64,000 bases of DNA from Oegoconia quadripuncta (taxonomy: Eukaryota; Arthropoda; Insecta; Lepidoptera; Autostichidae): NCBI GenBank assembly GCA_949316235.1, contig OX438743.1:31155242-31219241 (forward strand), read 5' to 3'. The translations under genes and the position numbers were made by a program. How positions within the stretch are numbered: position 1 is the stretch's first letter; every line of letters starts with the position of its first letter. Of this stretch, positions 1 to 9,783 are shown piece by piece. The notes under the pieces were generated by a model that searched no databases, had not been told where the DNA came from, and saw nothing but the letters and a program-made list of their open reading frames with translations.

Positions 1-59
1 TAATAAAATCGAATAGTTTTAAGAATATAAATAGTATATGTTTTAAGAATATAAATAAT

Positions 60-335
60 GACGACCTGTTTGGTGTAATGGTTAGCAACTCTGACCACTA
101 TACCAACAGGTTGCGGGTTCGAATCCCGCGGGCATATGTTTGTGTGATGAATACGGACATGTGTACCCGAGTTATGGATGTTTTCATTTAGTTATAATAA
201 GTATTTATTTCCAAAAAAAAATGTATTTATGTAGTATTATCAACCATCTGGTATCCACAACACAAGCATATAGTTGCTTAATGTGGAACTAGATGGCATT
301 GTGTGTATGTCCAAGGATATTTATTATATATTATT
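60..335 (+). repeat. tRNA-derived SINE, subfamily B, near full length
   Basis: The head resembles a tRNA. It has an A-box-like TGGTGTAATGG at 71-81 and a pol III B box GGTTCGAATCC at 116-126. The body carries GTTTGTGTGATGAATACG and the tail carries CATCTGGTATCCACAACAC and an ACTAGATGGC block. Closely similar copies lie at 1241-1496 (minus), 36952-37205, 54891-55041 (minus, truncated) and 62665-62943. There is no cloverleaf or CCA context to support a working tRNA gene. Confidence 0.85.
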
Positions 336-384
336 ATTATTATATTGAAATCTTATTGTCTGGCAAGGTTGACATTGATTGGTT

Positions 385-645
385 ATGTGTGGTTTCGGCA
401 CGTAAAAATAATTCTTTTCCCGTAAGGTGAAAGGTGACATAAGGGAGTTTCCGCCGGAAACATCTATAAATTTACATGTTTTAACGACGATGGGCTCACG
501 CCTTAGCATGTGTGCATTTCTGTATATTTGGAAAGGTGAGCCGTCGATGTGGTTTCAAGCCTTAAACTTTCAATTTTACACCCAAATTCTAATATTCGAT
601 CTCTGAAAACCCCATTTGGGATAAAGGTCGCGACGTTATGTATTA
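385..645 (+). repeat. Dispersed repeat, GTGTGGTTTCGGCAC family (fragment)
   Basis: It starts near TGTGGTTTCGGCACG and carries ACGATGGGCTCACGCC and TGTGCATTTCTGTATATTTG, ending after CCCATTTGGGATAAAGG. The same ordered blocks occur at 2145-2400 (minus), 42480-42770, 43535-43800 and 58620-58735 (minus). Two of those copies are joined to RTE-type LINE coding sequence, so this is probably part of a retroelement-derived unit. No intact reading frame remains. Confidence 0.7.
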
Positions 646-1240
646 AATTTAAAGTAAGATGATACTGGTATACTACTTATAAGAGTTACTTTTTTAATTG
701 TATTTTGAATTGTTAATGTCTGCCTAAGTCAAGTTGACAGTAGAATGAAATTATTAATTTATTAAGATGTTTTATTGTACAATACCAAAATTTTAAAAGC
801 TTACCAGATCCACTAAGATAATTTTTATTACTGCTCGAGTTTTTATTACTTAAAGTAGAAATCTGAAACAATGTATTACCACTGGTAGGGGAGATCGGGC
901 AAAATGGACAAGAAGCACGCAGCGGTCTGTCTGTCGGTGTGTCAATAGGTAACTAATGGAGCCGCTCCTCCCTTCTCGTTGATTGAACGGAGTTTATGCG
1001 CGAAAAATTGTACAAATACCAACTATAAGATTTATCTAGTTATAGTGTCATATAGGGTAGGTATAGACAGATTCAAAAGTGCATAAACCAGACTCTAACG
1101 ATTACGATTTTGAAGAATGCCCTTGAAATTGGAACGGAAAATATTTAAAACGTACTACAGTAAACGAGTAATGGTTTTGACCTTAAATACAAGGGTGTGT
1201 ATTGGAATAAATGATTTGAGCCGGTATATCATAAAAAAAA
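646..1240. other. No gene seen
   Basis: AT-rich spacer. A slightly GC-richer patch at 880-1000 has no long frame and no recognised repeat. Confidence 0.5.
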
Positions 1241-1496
1241 AATATCCTTAGACATACACACAGCGCCATCTAGCTCCACAGTAAGCAATTATAGGCCTGT
1301 GTTGTGGATACTAGATTGTTGATATACTACATTATACATATTTTTTTTGTAAATAGATACTATAAATGAAAACATCAATAACTCTGGTACACATGTCCGT
1401 ATTCATCACACAAACATATGCCCCTAGCGGGATTCGAACCTGCGACCTGTTGGTATAGTGGTCAGAGATTCTAACCACTACACCAAACAGGTCGTC
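1241..1496 (-). repeat. tRNA-derived SINE, subfamily B, minus strand
   Basis: Reverse-complement copy of the SINE at 60-335, including the B box (read here as GGATTCGAACCTGC) and the head ending GACGACCTG at about 1496. It forms an inverted pair with that copy about 0.9 kb away. Confidence 0.85.
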
Positions 1497-2144
1497 CATT
1501 CATGCATGTTCCTATAACTTTCATGCATGAATAACAAATTTTAACAAACAAATATTAGTGACAGTTGAAGAATGACTAGTAAAAGCATGAGAGTCCGTGA
1601 GAATTGGGAACAATAATGGCGCACCTCTATCATTGTTTTTACCTTTCTTGATAATAAATAATAATTGACAATGGTAAAATATGTTATTTCTTTAGTTAAG
1701 ATAAGTTACAACATATTTAAAGATTAAATTATTACAAAAAAAAACATGATAAAAGGATCCACTGCCGAATCTTTCTTAGTAATTTACAAAAGAAATGGTG
1801 CCTAAATAGAACAGTGACATTTATGTTATTATGTATCATATAAAGTAACAAATTGTTATTATAAGATGAATTCTAGTTATATAATTTTAAGAAATGCCGT
1901 GTAATCCTACCCTGATACACTTCGCCCCACGTGTACCTGTAAAACGTTCTGTATAATATGATATTATGTCGTGTTCATGTCTAATGTATACTATTTTTTA
2001 ATACATCTACCTATCAACTCGCATTATGGACGAGTGAGCATGGTACAGTCTGCAAAAAGGGTAACATTATTGGTTTACAAGCAAAAGAAAAGTCATGGCC
2101 ATAAATTACTTTATATATACATACATAACCTTTATCTCAAATGG
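1497..2144. other. No gene seen
   Basis: AT-rich. A 66-codon open frame at 1971-2171 runs into the adjacent repeat and has no coding character. Confidence 0.5.
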
Positions 2145-2640
2145 GGTGTTCAGATATATCCCAAACATTAGCGTTTCAGTATTTCGGAAACAACGTCCAC
2201 AGTTCACCTTTCGAAATATACAGAAATGCACACGTGTCAGGGGGTGAGCCCATCGCCATTGAAACGTCTATAATTTTTTTTTTGGTGTAAAACCCCTTAG
2301 TCGCCTTTTACAACACCCACTGGAAGATATGGGTTGGTTCTATTATTTTTAAGTACTACTAATACTAAATAATATGATTCGATAACGTAGTGAAACGCCG
2401 AGCATCGCCCTATCCATAGCTCGTTGCGTGACTTTGAGCTTTCTTATGAGGTCTCGAGTTGAGACCACGCACCGGCAAGCGCAGTGTCGGAAGTCCACTC
2501 ACAAGATGGACAGACGACCTGAGGTCGCGGGAATCGTTGGATGCATGCCGTGTCAAACCGATCACTCTGGAATTCTATGGGAGAGGCTGCTGAACATAAG
2601 CAGTGGACGTCCTGTGGCTGATAATCATATAATAGTTTAA
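2145..2640 (-). pseudogene. Composite repeat with inverted RTE-type LINE ORF fragments
   Basis: In the minus direction, 2400-2145 is the GTGTGGTTTCGGCAC-family repeat. Next to it, 2395-2450 read on the minus strand encodes KLKVTQRAMDRAMLGVS-like sequence, typical of the region after the reverse transcriptase in RTE-type LINEs. From about 2455 the plus strand encodes the C-terminus of the same kind of protein (RPRTGKRSVG, RWMH and QQWTSCG-like pieces, with frameshifts), ending in the GTCCTGTGGCTGATAATCAT block. The two ORF pieces therefore lie in opposite orientations. The unit at 42215-42770 has the same junction. It is not a functional gene. Confidence 0.7.
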
Positions 2641-3923
2641 AGTGAAAATAGCTTGACAGTAGGCGGTCGGACCTGCAATATACCAATAACGTATACGCTG
2701 AAATTAATTAAGATAGAATAAAATTTATTTTTAGTATAAACTAATCTAAATACAAATAAATAAATTGCTTAGGTAATACATTAGCATTAATTGAATTTAC
2801 CTGCGTGAAGTCCCGAATTTTCGAGACAGGGGGTTGACTTTCGGACACTCGAGATCTTTCTCATATGCAAAATATTAATTTTTTCGTATTTTAATTCCCC
2901 ACACAGAGAATGCTACTGCGGTTATATGAATACAAAAAGCGTTTTCTTTTCGGTCAACATGTCCAAATTCTCACGACAATAAAGATGTCCGAGTTCCCAC
3001 GGTATATGTTGAATGTGAGATACATCTCGAGGGTTCTAAAATCGCCCTCCAGGTTTGAGTTGTTCGTTCTTGTGGAAACCATATTTTTTTAAACAATGAG
3101 GCTTCACAACATGTTCCAGGATTTTGATAAACTTTGTACAAAGTCGCTGCTCTATTTTCCAAAAATCACGACCCAGGAAGTTTTATCAAAAACTTTTGTC
3201 AAAACCTTTTTACTCTATTTTCACAATAAGTTTTGCAATTTCTTGGTTGCCTGGTTTTATACAAAATAAATAAAGTAATTTTAAATTTAAATAAAACATT
3301 ATATACGTATATTTAAAACTCTTTAAACTACAACAGGTCAGACTAGTTACTTTTATTAAGTTTTGTACTTTGTAGTTATAAGTATATCTTTCTGTTTGTT
3401 AAATGGATATTTATAAGACAATTGCAAAAACTGGCTTCTCAAAACAATACAATCAGCCTATACTAGAAATAAATTGTTTATGATTTATAAATATGTCATG
3501 GTTTTAGTAGGGCACATTTTATTCCAATTGTTTTGCTATCTGTACACATCCCCGTCCCTGGCAAATGTTGTGGTGAATTTCATATTTTTGTAAGTATCTA
3601 CTTCGTCTGTTTATTCTCCATGTGTTTTGGTTCACATGAAATTTTTTTGATTTTTTATGCTTTCATAGGCTTATATGAGAGCCCGAGTTTGAAGAGCTCT
3701 CTCTTTACATATGGAATATTTTATTAGAGCACTTCGAGCTGAGTCATTTACTTATACATTTTGATATTTATTTTAAGTTATAATTTGTTTTTCCTATAGT
3801 CATCGTCGGTTCGTTTGACAGCTTGCTCTAGATAAGGTATTTCAATATAAATTTACAAGTTTAGATGAAAATGAAGCAATGAAATTGTATAAATAATAGG
3901 GTTTTAAACGTTACGGTATGACA
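2641..3923. other. No gene seen
   Basis: Mostly AT-rich. The patch at 2800-3170 is more balanced in base composition and holds a 60-codon plus frame (2910-3092) and an overlapping minus frame, neither with recognisable motifs. A 64-codon frame at 3533-3727 is hydrophobic but has no support. Confidence 0.45.
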
Positions 3924-4060
3924 AATCAATCAATCAATCAAATACGCTTTATTGTATAAATAAGGAAGGTACATTTAAATATCTTATAGAAACTACAAAT
4001 TAGGCGGCCTTATCGCTAACAGCGATCTCTTCCAAGCAAACCTACCACCACGGAATTCAA
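3924..4060 (-). repeat. LINE 3' tail, minus strand
   Basis: Read on the minus strand it has GGAAGAGATCGCTGTTAGCG, ATAAGGCCGCC, then AATAAAGCG and a (TTGA)n end. The same tail follows LINE coding sequence at 37802-38391 and recurs at 47765-47905 and 57590-57660 (minus). Confidence 0.7.
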
Positions 4061-4421
4061 TACGAGTAATTTGCAAAACAAATGAGCGAACAGTTCATCT
4101 CATTGATTGCCTTGCTACTGCTCAGAGCATCTGTAAATTCCAGTTAGTACATACCTCCGACTTATCCTCAACGAAAATACAAATTAATTGTCATCTTGAG
4201 GATTGGAAGGATTTCCTCTTCAACCTGCAATTTCACTAGGTCTTTTATTCAGATAAGAACTCATTGCAGCTTGCCACTAGAAAGAGAAATTATAAATGAT
4301 ATCAAATAAAAATATTTTGTTGACATAAAAAGCTTAATAAAAGTCATTGTCCTTTTTTCTTTACGTAGTAAATAGATACAAAATGTAATATACAAAGTTA
4401 TGACATTATAATTTGAATTTA
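4061..4421. other. No gene seen
   Basis: AT-rich spacer with no recognised repeat or frame. Confidence 0.5.
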
Positions 4422-4478
4422 AATGGTAATACGAAATGTCGTATTACCATTCACGTCACAGGACATTGGTCCTGTGAC
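4422..4478. repeat. Twin perfect hairpins
   Basis: Two adjacent perfect inverted repeats with 4-nt loops. The first has 13-bp arms (4422-4434 and 4439-4451, loop AATG). Three bases later the second has 10-bp arms (4455-4464 and 4469-4478, loop ATTG). A similar twin arrangement is at 47582-47679. Confidence 0.9.
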
Positions 4479-5107
4479 TAAATTTAGAACCTCAATGTTA
4501 TACAATATTTCATCTTAAATAGATTCAGTCCATACCCAATCACTTATTTTGAAAAATGACCTCCAAACTCCTGGGGATTTACTATTATCCCAAATGTCAT
4601 TTCACCCCTTCTTAAACAAAACCTGGCTCTGAAGCGAACGGATTGCCGCGTACATTGTCTAAACAATTCTTAAGTGATGTACAAATCTTCAAAATAGTCC
4701 TAAACAGCCTAACTCAATATCCAAAATTGAACCTTAAAATCGTTGCTTTGAAATCAAATTCGCCAAGCGTTACACAAACTTTGCTTTTAAAATTTCATAT
4801 TTCTGAATTCAGAAATGATTTAAAATGCCAATTGTTTGCTGAACTAAAAGCGCTTTTATGTGCTATGCAAAAAGTTCTAAATAGTTTAATAGTGTTCACT
4901 TTAAAGCGTCCGATCAAGCAATTTTAACTACACAATTTCAAAAAGACACAAATGCTCTTACATTTGCGTAGCAATTCGTTCTTTAAAGTCGTCGAGTTTG
5001 GTGCAAATTTGATTAGCAAATGTTCGACAATCCTTGCCATTTATTTGGTGCAAGCTCGCCGGTTGTCGGTCCATAACAAAACACATAAATTAAGTGCTCA
5101 ATAATAA
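4479..5107. other. No gene seen
   Basis: A 94-codon open frame at 4643-4927 starts only at TTG and lies in AT-rich sequence. I do not accept it as a gene. Confidence 0.45.
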
Positions 5108-5221
5108 ATGGAAATGTCCCTTGCAGAGGACAGGGCATTAGGGCGGGATTATGAGGACTGTGGCCCTCTTGCACTCTCGCCTCTGGACCCAGCAGTAGTG
5201 GCGTCTGTTCACGAAGAATGA
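5108..5221 (+). CDS. Possible short ORF, 37 aa, unrecognised
   Basis: ATG at 5108, directly after an in-frame TAA, opens a 37-codon frame ending in TGA. The peptide begins MEMSLAEDRALG and is acidic, with mixed composition and coding-like codon use compared with the AT-rich surroundings. A splice-acceptor-like CCCTTGCAG lies inside it at about 5118-5126, so the block could instead be part of an exon in another frame, or a fragment of an unrecognised repeat. No family or promoter is recognised. Confidence 0.2.
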   Translation: MEMSLAEDRALGRDYEDCGPLALSPLDPAVVASVHEE

Positions 5222-5912
5222 GGATATTATTACCGAGCCATTGTTTAATTGAATTCTGAAATATTCAATTACTACGATGTGCTAAGCGTATTTTTAACCC
5301 TCTCCAAAACAGGAGAAAGTGTTATGTTCGTGTGTATGTTTTTTTATATGGTTCATCCATATTTTCGTTAATTGCTAATTGATTTTGCAGATTATTTCTC
5401 GTTTGACAGGGCTTACCAGAGTGTTTCCATATTCGTGCACTCCGAATACAGAGAATAGAACCCTACTAGATGTTTCAATCTGTGTTTGTTTTTAATTAAA
5501 AAAAAATATATTGTTAAACACTAATTTATGGCATTTTCACCCAATTTTATTAATTATTATTTTACACGTCAGTGTAGGTGAAGCGTTCGTACGTCACGGG
5601 AGGCTCCCCAGAAAATCAATTTTGTAGTTATTTATACAACTGCAACTCATGTGGAGACCTTTTTGACATCACTTTACGACACCGATTTTAATAGCTCTAA
5701 TCGATCTTAGGATTGAGATCGAGTCTCACTCTTAATATTATTTTTTACTTTGTATTATGTTGTTATCTTTTTTTTTGCTTTTGTAATCTTTAATGAGTCG
5801 TTCAGTGTGTCCATTGTTTTTCCAAATTTTGGCAGTCCAATTATTGCTACTGAAAGTTTTTCATCTCGCTACTAAACAAGTTTACCCTATCATAATAAAT
5901 CTTCTGGTATAG
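5222..5912. other. No gene seen
   Basis: AT-rich. The block 5295-5400 resembles simple dispersed-repeat sequence but could not be assigned. Confidence 0.45.
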
Positions 5913-6527
5913 ATATCTATTTCATCCTATTTACAAACCACTCACATTGTTTGCTCTTTATCCCAAACAGGTCTGTTACACGCGTCAAAAGTAACGCCAC
6001 AAAATAAACGTGTATTTAGGGAGAGAAATCTCTACAAAGTACCAACGTGTCCCCTGTCAAGTTATGGCCACAAAGTGGTCAAATATATCGCTCGTGTCAA
6101 ACTTCCCTTTGTGTTGAGTACCTGTCTCGAATCGACAAAAAGCAAATGTTTATCTGAACCTCAAAAGTTAAACCAACATCCGAGGTCCATCGTCAATTTA
6201 TACGCCATAAAAACGTTACGAACCCGTCTTTATCGATCTTGCGCGTGTCTACCGACGATAGTTTGCCGAGGGGACCACACTGGACAAACTGGACAGAGCA
6301 CGCGCCAGTGGGGTTGTAAAACCGGTCGGTCATTGGTCAGCGAGGGGAAACTACGTAATAAGCGTTACACCTCGCCGATTGGTCGAGTAAAATTTTGCCA
6401 GGTGCTAATTCGTTCACAAATACAAACGTTACTATATTTAAAATTCAAATCTCGAATTCTTTTCGTAAACGATGCAAATGTAATTGACGGGGGTGAATTC
6501 AAGCTGTCGGGTATCAAATGCGAATAA
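5913..6527 (+). CDS. Unidentified 204-codon open frame
   Basis: The frame is open from just after a TAG at 5910-5912 to a TAA at 6525-6527, the second longest open stretch in the window after the transposase exon. Inside, CTTTATCCCAAACAG ending at 5970 looks like a splice acceptor. There is no ATG near the 5' end; the first GTG start candidate is at 6075. The translation is strongly basic, rich in R, K, C and S, with no motif I recognise. The GC-richer part at 6200-6400 has two ATTGGTC (CCAAT-type) motifs, which fits a promoter as well as an exon. It may be an open frame by chance. Confidence 0.2.
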   Translation: MSISSYLQTTHIVCSLSQTGLLHASKVTPQNKRVFRERNLYKVPTCPLSSYGHKVVKYIARVKLPFVLSTCLESTKSKCLSEPQKLNQHPRSIVNLYAIKTLRTRLYRSCACLPTIVCRGDHTGQTGQSTRQWGCKTGRSLVSEGKLRNKRYTSPIGRVKFCQVLIRSQIQTLLYLKFKSRILFVNDANVIDGGEFKLSGIKCE

Positions 6528-6576
6528 ATCCGTTTGAAATTTAATATGTTGCGAACTGAATAGGTACGCTCGAATA

Positions 6577-6605
6577 CGTATGCATGCATGTATGCATGCA
6601 TGGAT
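6577..6605. repeat. Simple alternating ATGC repeat
   Basis: Repeats of ATGCATGCATGT, a self-complementary purine-pyrimidine alternation. Confidence 0.8.
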
Positions 6606-6749
6606 GCACTCGACCGGGACGTGTTGTGAAGATACTGATCGATTTCGTACGTGAAAATGTTTCGCTTTTTTTTTAAAGAATTGTATAGCATGTTCTTACT
6701 ATTATAGAATACTACATTTCAGCTAGTGGACTCAGTTCAGCAGTCTAGT

Positions 6750-7345
6750 CGGGTAGTATCATCAAAATACTTTAGAGGGACGAAATGTTCTTGGAGGCGG
6801 TATTGATGTCAACAAAACCGTTTCGAAGAATGAACTTGGAGGTAGGTATCATCAAAATAGACTCGAAGCCTGAACTGGGGTGTGATATCATCAAAATAGT
6901 CGTGATGCCTGAACTGGGGTGTGATATCACCAAAATAGTCGTGATGCCTGGACTTGGGGGTTGGTATCATTAAATAGTCTCAAAGTCCGGACTGGAGGCT
7001 AGGTATCATCAAATAGTTTTGAAAAACGGACTTGGTGATTGGTATCATCAAAATAGTTTCGAAGCCTGAATTTGCGGGGTGGTATCATCAAAATAGTCTC
7101 GAAATCCGGACTTGCGGGATGGTATCATCAAAATAGTCTCGAAGTCCGGACTTGCGGGCTGATAATCATTAAATAATCTCAAAGTCCTGACTGGGATGTG
7201 GGTGGGTAACATCAAAATAGTCTCGAAAGCCCGAATTGAGGGGGTTTGTATAATCAAAATACTTTTGAAAGCCAAACAGCCAAAATTATTATCATAATAG
7301 TTTCGAAGCCCAACTGAGAAGGTTGATGTCGTCAAAATTTGTTAT
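6750..7345. repeat. Minisatellite, about 15 units of ~40 bp
   Basis: Diverged tandem units, each carrying GGTATCATCAAAATAGTC followed by TCGAAGTCCGGACTTG-like sequence. Anchors lie near 6757, 6804, 6846, 6886, 6926, 6964, 7004, 7041, 7082, 7122, 7162, 7207, 7250, 7288 and 7327, with spacing of 37-47 bp. Units at 7041-7160 are the most alike; the outer ones are more decayed. The 62-codon plus frame and 95-codon minus frame inside it result from the repeat having few stops, not from a gene. Confidence 0.92.
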
Positions 7346-8112
7346 GCACTTATAATGGAATAATCGAAGAGACAATCACCAAAAAGCTTAGAAAACTACA
7401 ACAATTTGCCTATAACACAAAAAACAACGGCACATCTCATCCATTCGAGGCACTAAATTCCAATTTGAAGGGTCGTTTTGGGAAAACAAAAAACATTTAT
7501 ATCAATGGCGGGCCGGTTCTAAATTTACTAGTCATTGACAGGCCGTAAAGAGGCGGGGCTAGCTCTCTTGAGACTCATTCGGCTATAGACGCTGGCAAGT
7601 AAGTAGATAAGAAAACTATAGATACTGCCCCGACATCTTCTTGTGACGTTGGCTAAAGGACACATATAGGGCTGTTAAACTCCCACTGTTCTAAACAAAC
7701 CACATGATTGTTCCTTAGTTTATACCGTCATACCATGTCTCTCAAAAAATAATTTATTGTCTAGAAAAATAAAACCTCAAATGTAAATTCTTAGTTTAAA
7801 TCTAGTTGAAAATTCTTGAATGTTATGTGTGTAGCAACTATATATAATTCTGCAGATGGAGGGTCAAAGGCAAACTTTTCGGACGGCGGTTACCCGAGGG
7901 ACGGCCGGGGTTCGAACCCGGATAAAACTCCGGGTAATTCTCACGTACTACCCGAACATTTGTCAGTTGAATCGCATATTCTACAATATGTTATGTTAAA
8001 AACGCTAGGGAGAAAGCAAGGATAAAGTTAAATAGTTAAAAAGGTGAGAAAAATGCTACTATCTGATAGCTGTTCAATACTTCCATTGCATAAAGTATAT
8101 TCTATTCTTATA
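7346..8112. other. No gene seen; one pol III B-box-like site
   Basis: The stretch 7880-7935 has GGGGTTCGAACCCGGAT, a good B box, but no convincing tRNA fold or SINE body around it. The 69-codon frames at 7339-7548 and 7816-8025 are not convincing. Confidence 0.45.
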
Positions 8113-8187
8113 CCATTCGACCTCATCTTCACTTAACATCAGGTGTGATTGAGGTCAAGTACCATCCTGTCGTGCATAAAAAAAAAC
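8113..8187 (+). repeat. SINE C, 3' end fragment
   Basis: It contains CGACCTCATCTTCACTTAAC, CATCAGGTGTGATTGAGGTC and a poly-A end, matching the 3' ends of the full copies at 35374-35710 and 40038-40367. Confidence 0.75.
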
Positions 8188-8625
8188 ATCAATAACCATA
8201 AAAGTCCACTTTTGGACATAAGCCTCACCCATGCAGCGATTTGCATCTCTTTTTATGGGAGGATTTGCCACTTCTGCCATCCCAGACATTCACTTCATCG
8301 ACAACCGGTCTCCAATGTTGGGGCACAGCGGTGCTCTCATTTATCATAATCCACCATACGGGCCCATTGCTGATTGGTGGATTTGTTTCCGACACGATGA
8401 CCATTAAGGCCTGTAGGTCACCCAATTGGTTTTACGACTACCTAGATTTGAAAACCATCGACTATTTAACACCCCGTCCGAAGTACCGCCGTAAAATGCC
8501 ATTAGTGGTCACCCATCCATTATTGGATAACTGACCGCGTCAGATATTGCTTAACTTCGCTAATCTTAAACGAATGGCATACATGCGACGACTACGCTAC
8601 GAGTGGTATTCCATTGAAATACACA
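8188..8625 (+). repeat. Dispersed repeat, ATTGCTTAACTTCGC family
   Basis: It starts with AAAAGTCCACTTTTGGACAT and carries AAAATGCCATTAGTGGTCAC, GTCAGATATTGCTTAACTTC and ACGAGTG blocks. The same ordered blocks recur at 49180-49460 and, more decayed, at 40650-40800. A short related minus-strand piece is at about 51055-51120. The 97-codon frame at 8241-8534 lies inside it and shows no domain. Confidence 0.6.
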
Positions 8626-8864
8626 TAAATAATAACATAGTTATAGATATCAGAGGAAAGAAATTAATTAAAACACCCTTCTCTATGAATAAAAACTTAA
8701 ATAAATAAGTGTATCCAAAGAAAGCAGACATCTACATCTGATGAATTTTCTTTGAATTTCTAAGAAGTTATTCCAAGTTATTTCTTATGTAGTTACCTGT
8801 AATAAGTACAATGGAATTATTTCGGAATAATTAAAATACGACGAAACGCTTAGAGAAAAGGTAG

Positions 8865-9230
8865 CTAGTGCTCTGCTTTTTTAGGGTTTCTCCCTTGTAT
8901 GTAGTTTCGCCATGTCCGTCTGTCTCACTGTCTGGTCACGGCTTAGCTCAGATGCTCTTAGTAAGTAGCTTCACTTGAAAGCTGTAATTTTGGCATGGAC
9001 ATAGATATTAGACTTCTCGCCCACGGCCGACATCGGTGACCGATTTTTGTAAGAAATAAATGGAATGTACTGATTGCAATGTTTCAACGCCTACGTCGGT
9101 CACAATATCGGTCATTGAGGAAAAAATCAGCCCGATTATCGGTCCTACAAAAAGTCGGTCGTGGGCGGCCACACTTATTCACGCCGACAAAGAGGTAAAA
9201 CAAAATCTGGAAAATAAATTGTATTATGGT
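8865..9230 (+). repeat. Dispersed repeat (CGCCATGTCCGTCTGTCT family) with nested MITE
   Basis: The outer sequence matches 12085-12200 (minus): CCATGTCCGTCTGTC, GGCTTAGCTCA, then ATTCACGCCGACAAAG. Here the two halves are separated by extra sequence, including the inverted-repeat element at 9018-9167. Confidence 0.65.
9018..9167. mobile_element. MITE-like inverted-repeat element, ~150 bp
   Basis: The ends are complementary: CGCCCACGGCCGAC on the left and GTCGGTCGTGGGCG on the right. Several ATCGGTCA-type repeats lie inside. It sits within the dispersed repeat at 8865-9230. It encodes nothing; the transposon superfamily is not assigned. Confidence 0.6.
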
Positions 9231-9579
9231 AAATGAGAGATTGGAGATGATTTTTTATGGGATCCCATCATGTGGGATGTCCTTGGATAGATTATTTGAA
9301 AATATTAGAGGTTATCTTGAATTTTCTTTCGATTCAGGTGTGTCTGTTTGCAAAATATTAAAGTACTTATCAAACTAATCCAGATTTTTTAATTTCAATT
9401 ATGCATAATGTAAAAATCTAATCTAAAAACTATAGAAACTATATAAACTATGCTCCCCGCAGAGTCCTAACACAAGTTTTAAGAAGCTTAACAAAGATGT
9501 TCTGACAATTGAGTACAAGATTGTTATGTTTGGTAATGAAAATAAATATTTTGAATATTTTTTTGAAAGTGCCAAAAAC

Positions 9580-9783
9580 GACCGATTGGTGTAGTGGATA
9601 GTGACCCTGTCAGGGAAACCAACGGTTGCGGGTTCGAATCCCGCGAGGGGTAAATGTTTGTGTGACGAATACGAACATTTATTCCCGAGTCATGGATGTT
9701 TATATAAATATTTATGTATGTTTATTAATTACTTTTGCTTAGTTTGAGACTAGATGATTGGTGTAAGTGTCCGAAAAAAAAAA
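9580..9783 (+). repeat. tRNA-derived SINE, subfamily A
   Basis: The head is GACCGATTGGTGTAGTGG with B box GGTTCGAATCC. The body matches subfamily B (GTTTGTGTGACGAATACG), and the 3' end is GATTGGTGTAAGTGTCCGAA plus poly-A. About 30 bases around ATCCGTTATCTAGTATCC are missing compared with 44874-45116. Confidence 0.88.

Noticed and set aside
4643..4927. 94-codon plus open frame as a gene
   Set aside because: Starts only at TTG, lies in AT-rich DNA, and the translation has no motif or compositional sign of a protein.
6365..6691. 108-codon minus open frame as a gene
   Set aside because: It overlaps the plus-strand open patch and a simple ATGC repeat (read as MHAYMHAY), has no domain, and both strands being open suggests low stop density only.
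7048..7335. 95-codon minus frame with repeated FETILMIPS-like units as a repeat protein
   Set aside because: It is the translation of the minisatellite. Unit lengths vary and are not multiples of three, so the frame is not maintained across units.
9580..9655. SINE heads as real tRNA genes
   Set aside because: A and B boxes are present, but the fold is poor and each head continues into a conserved SINE body found in many copies.
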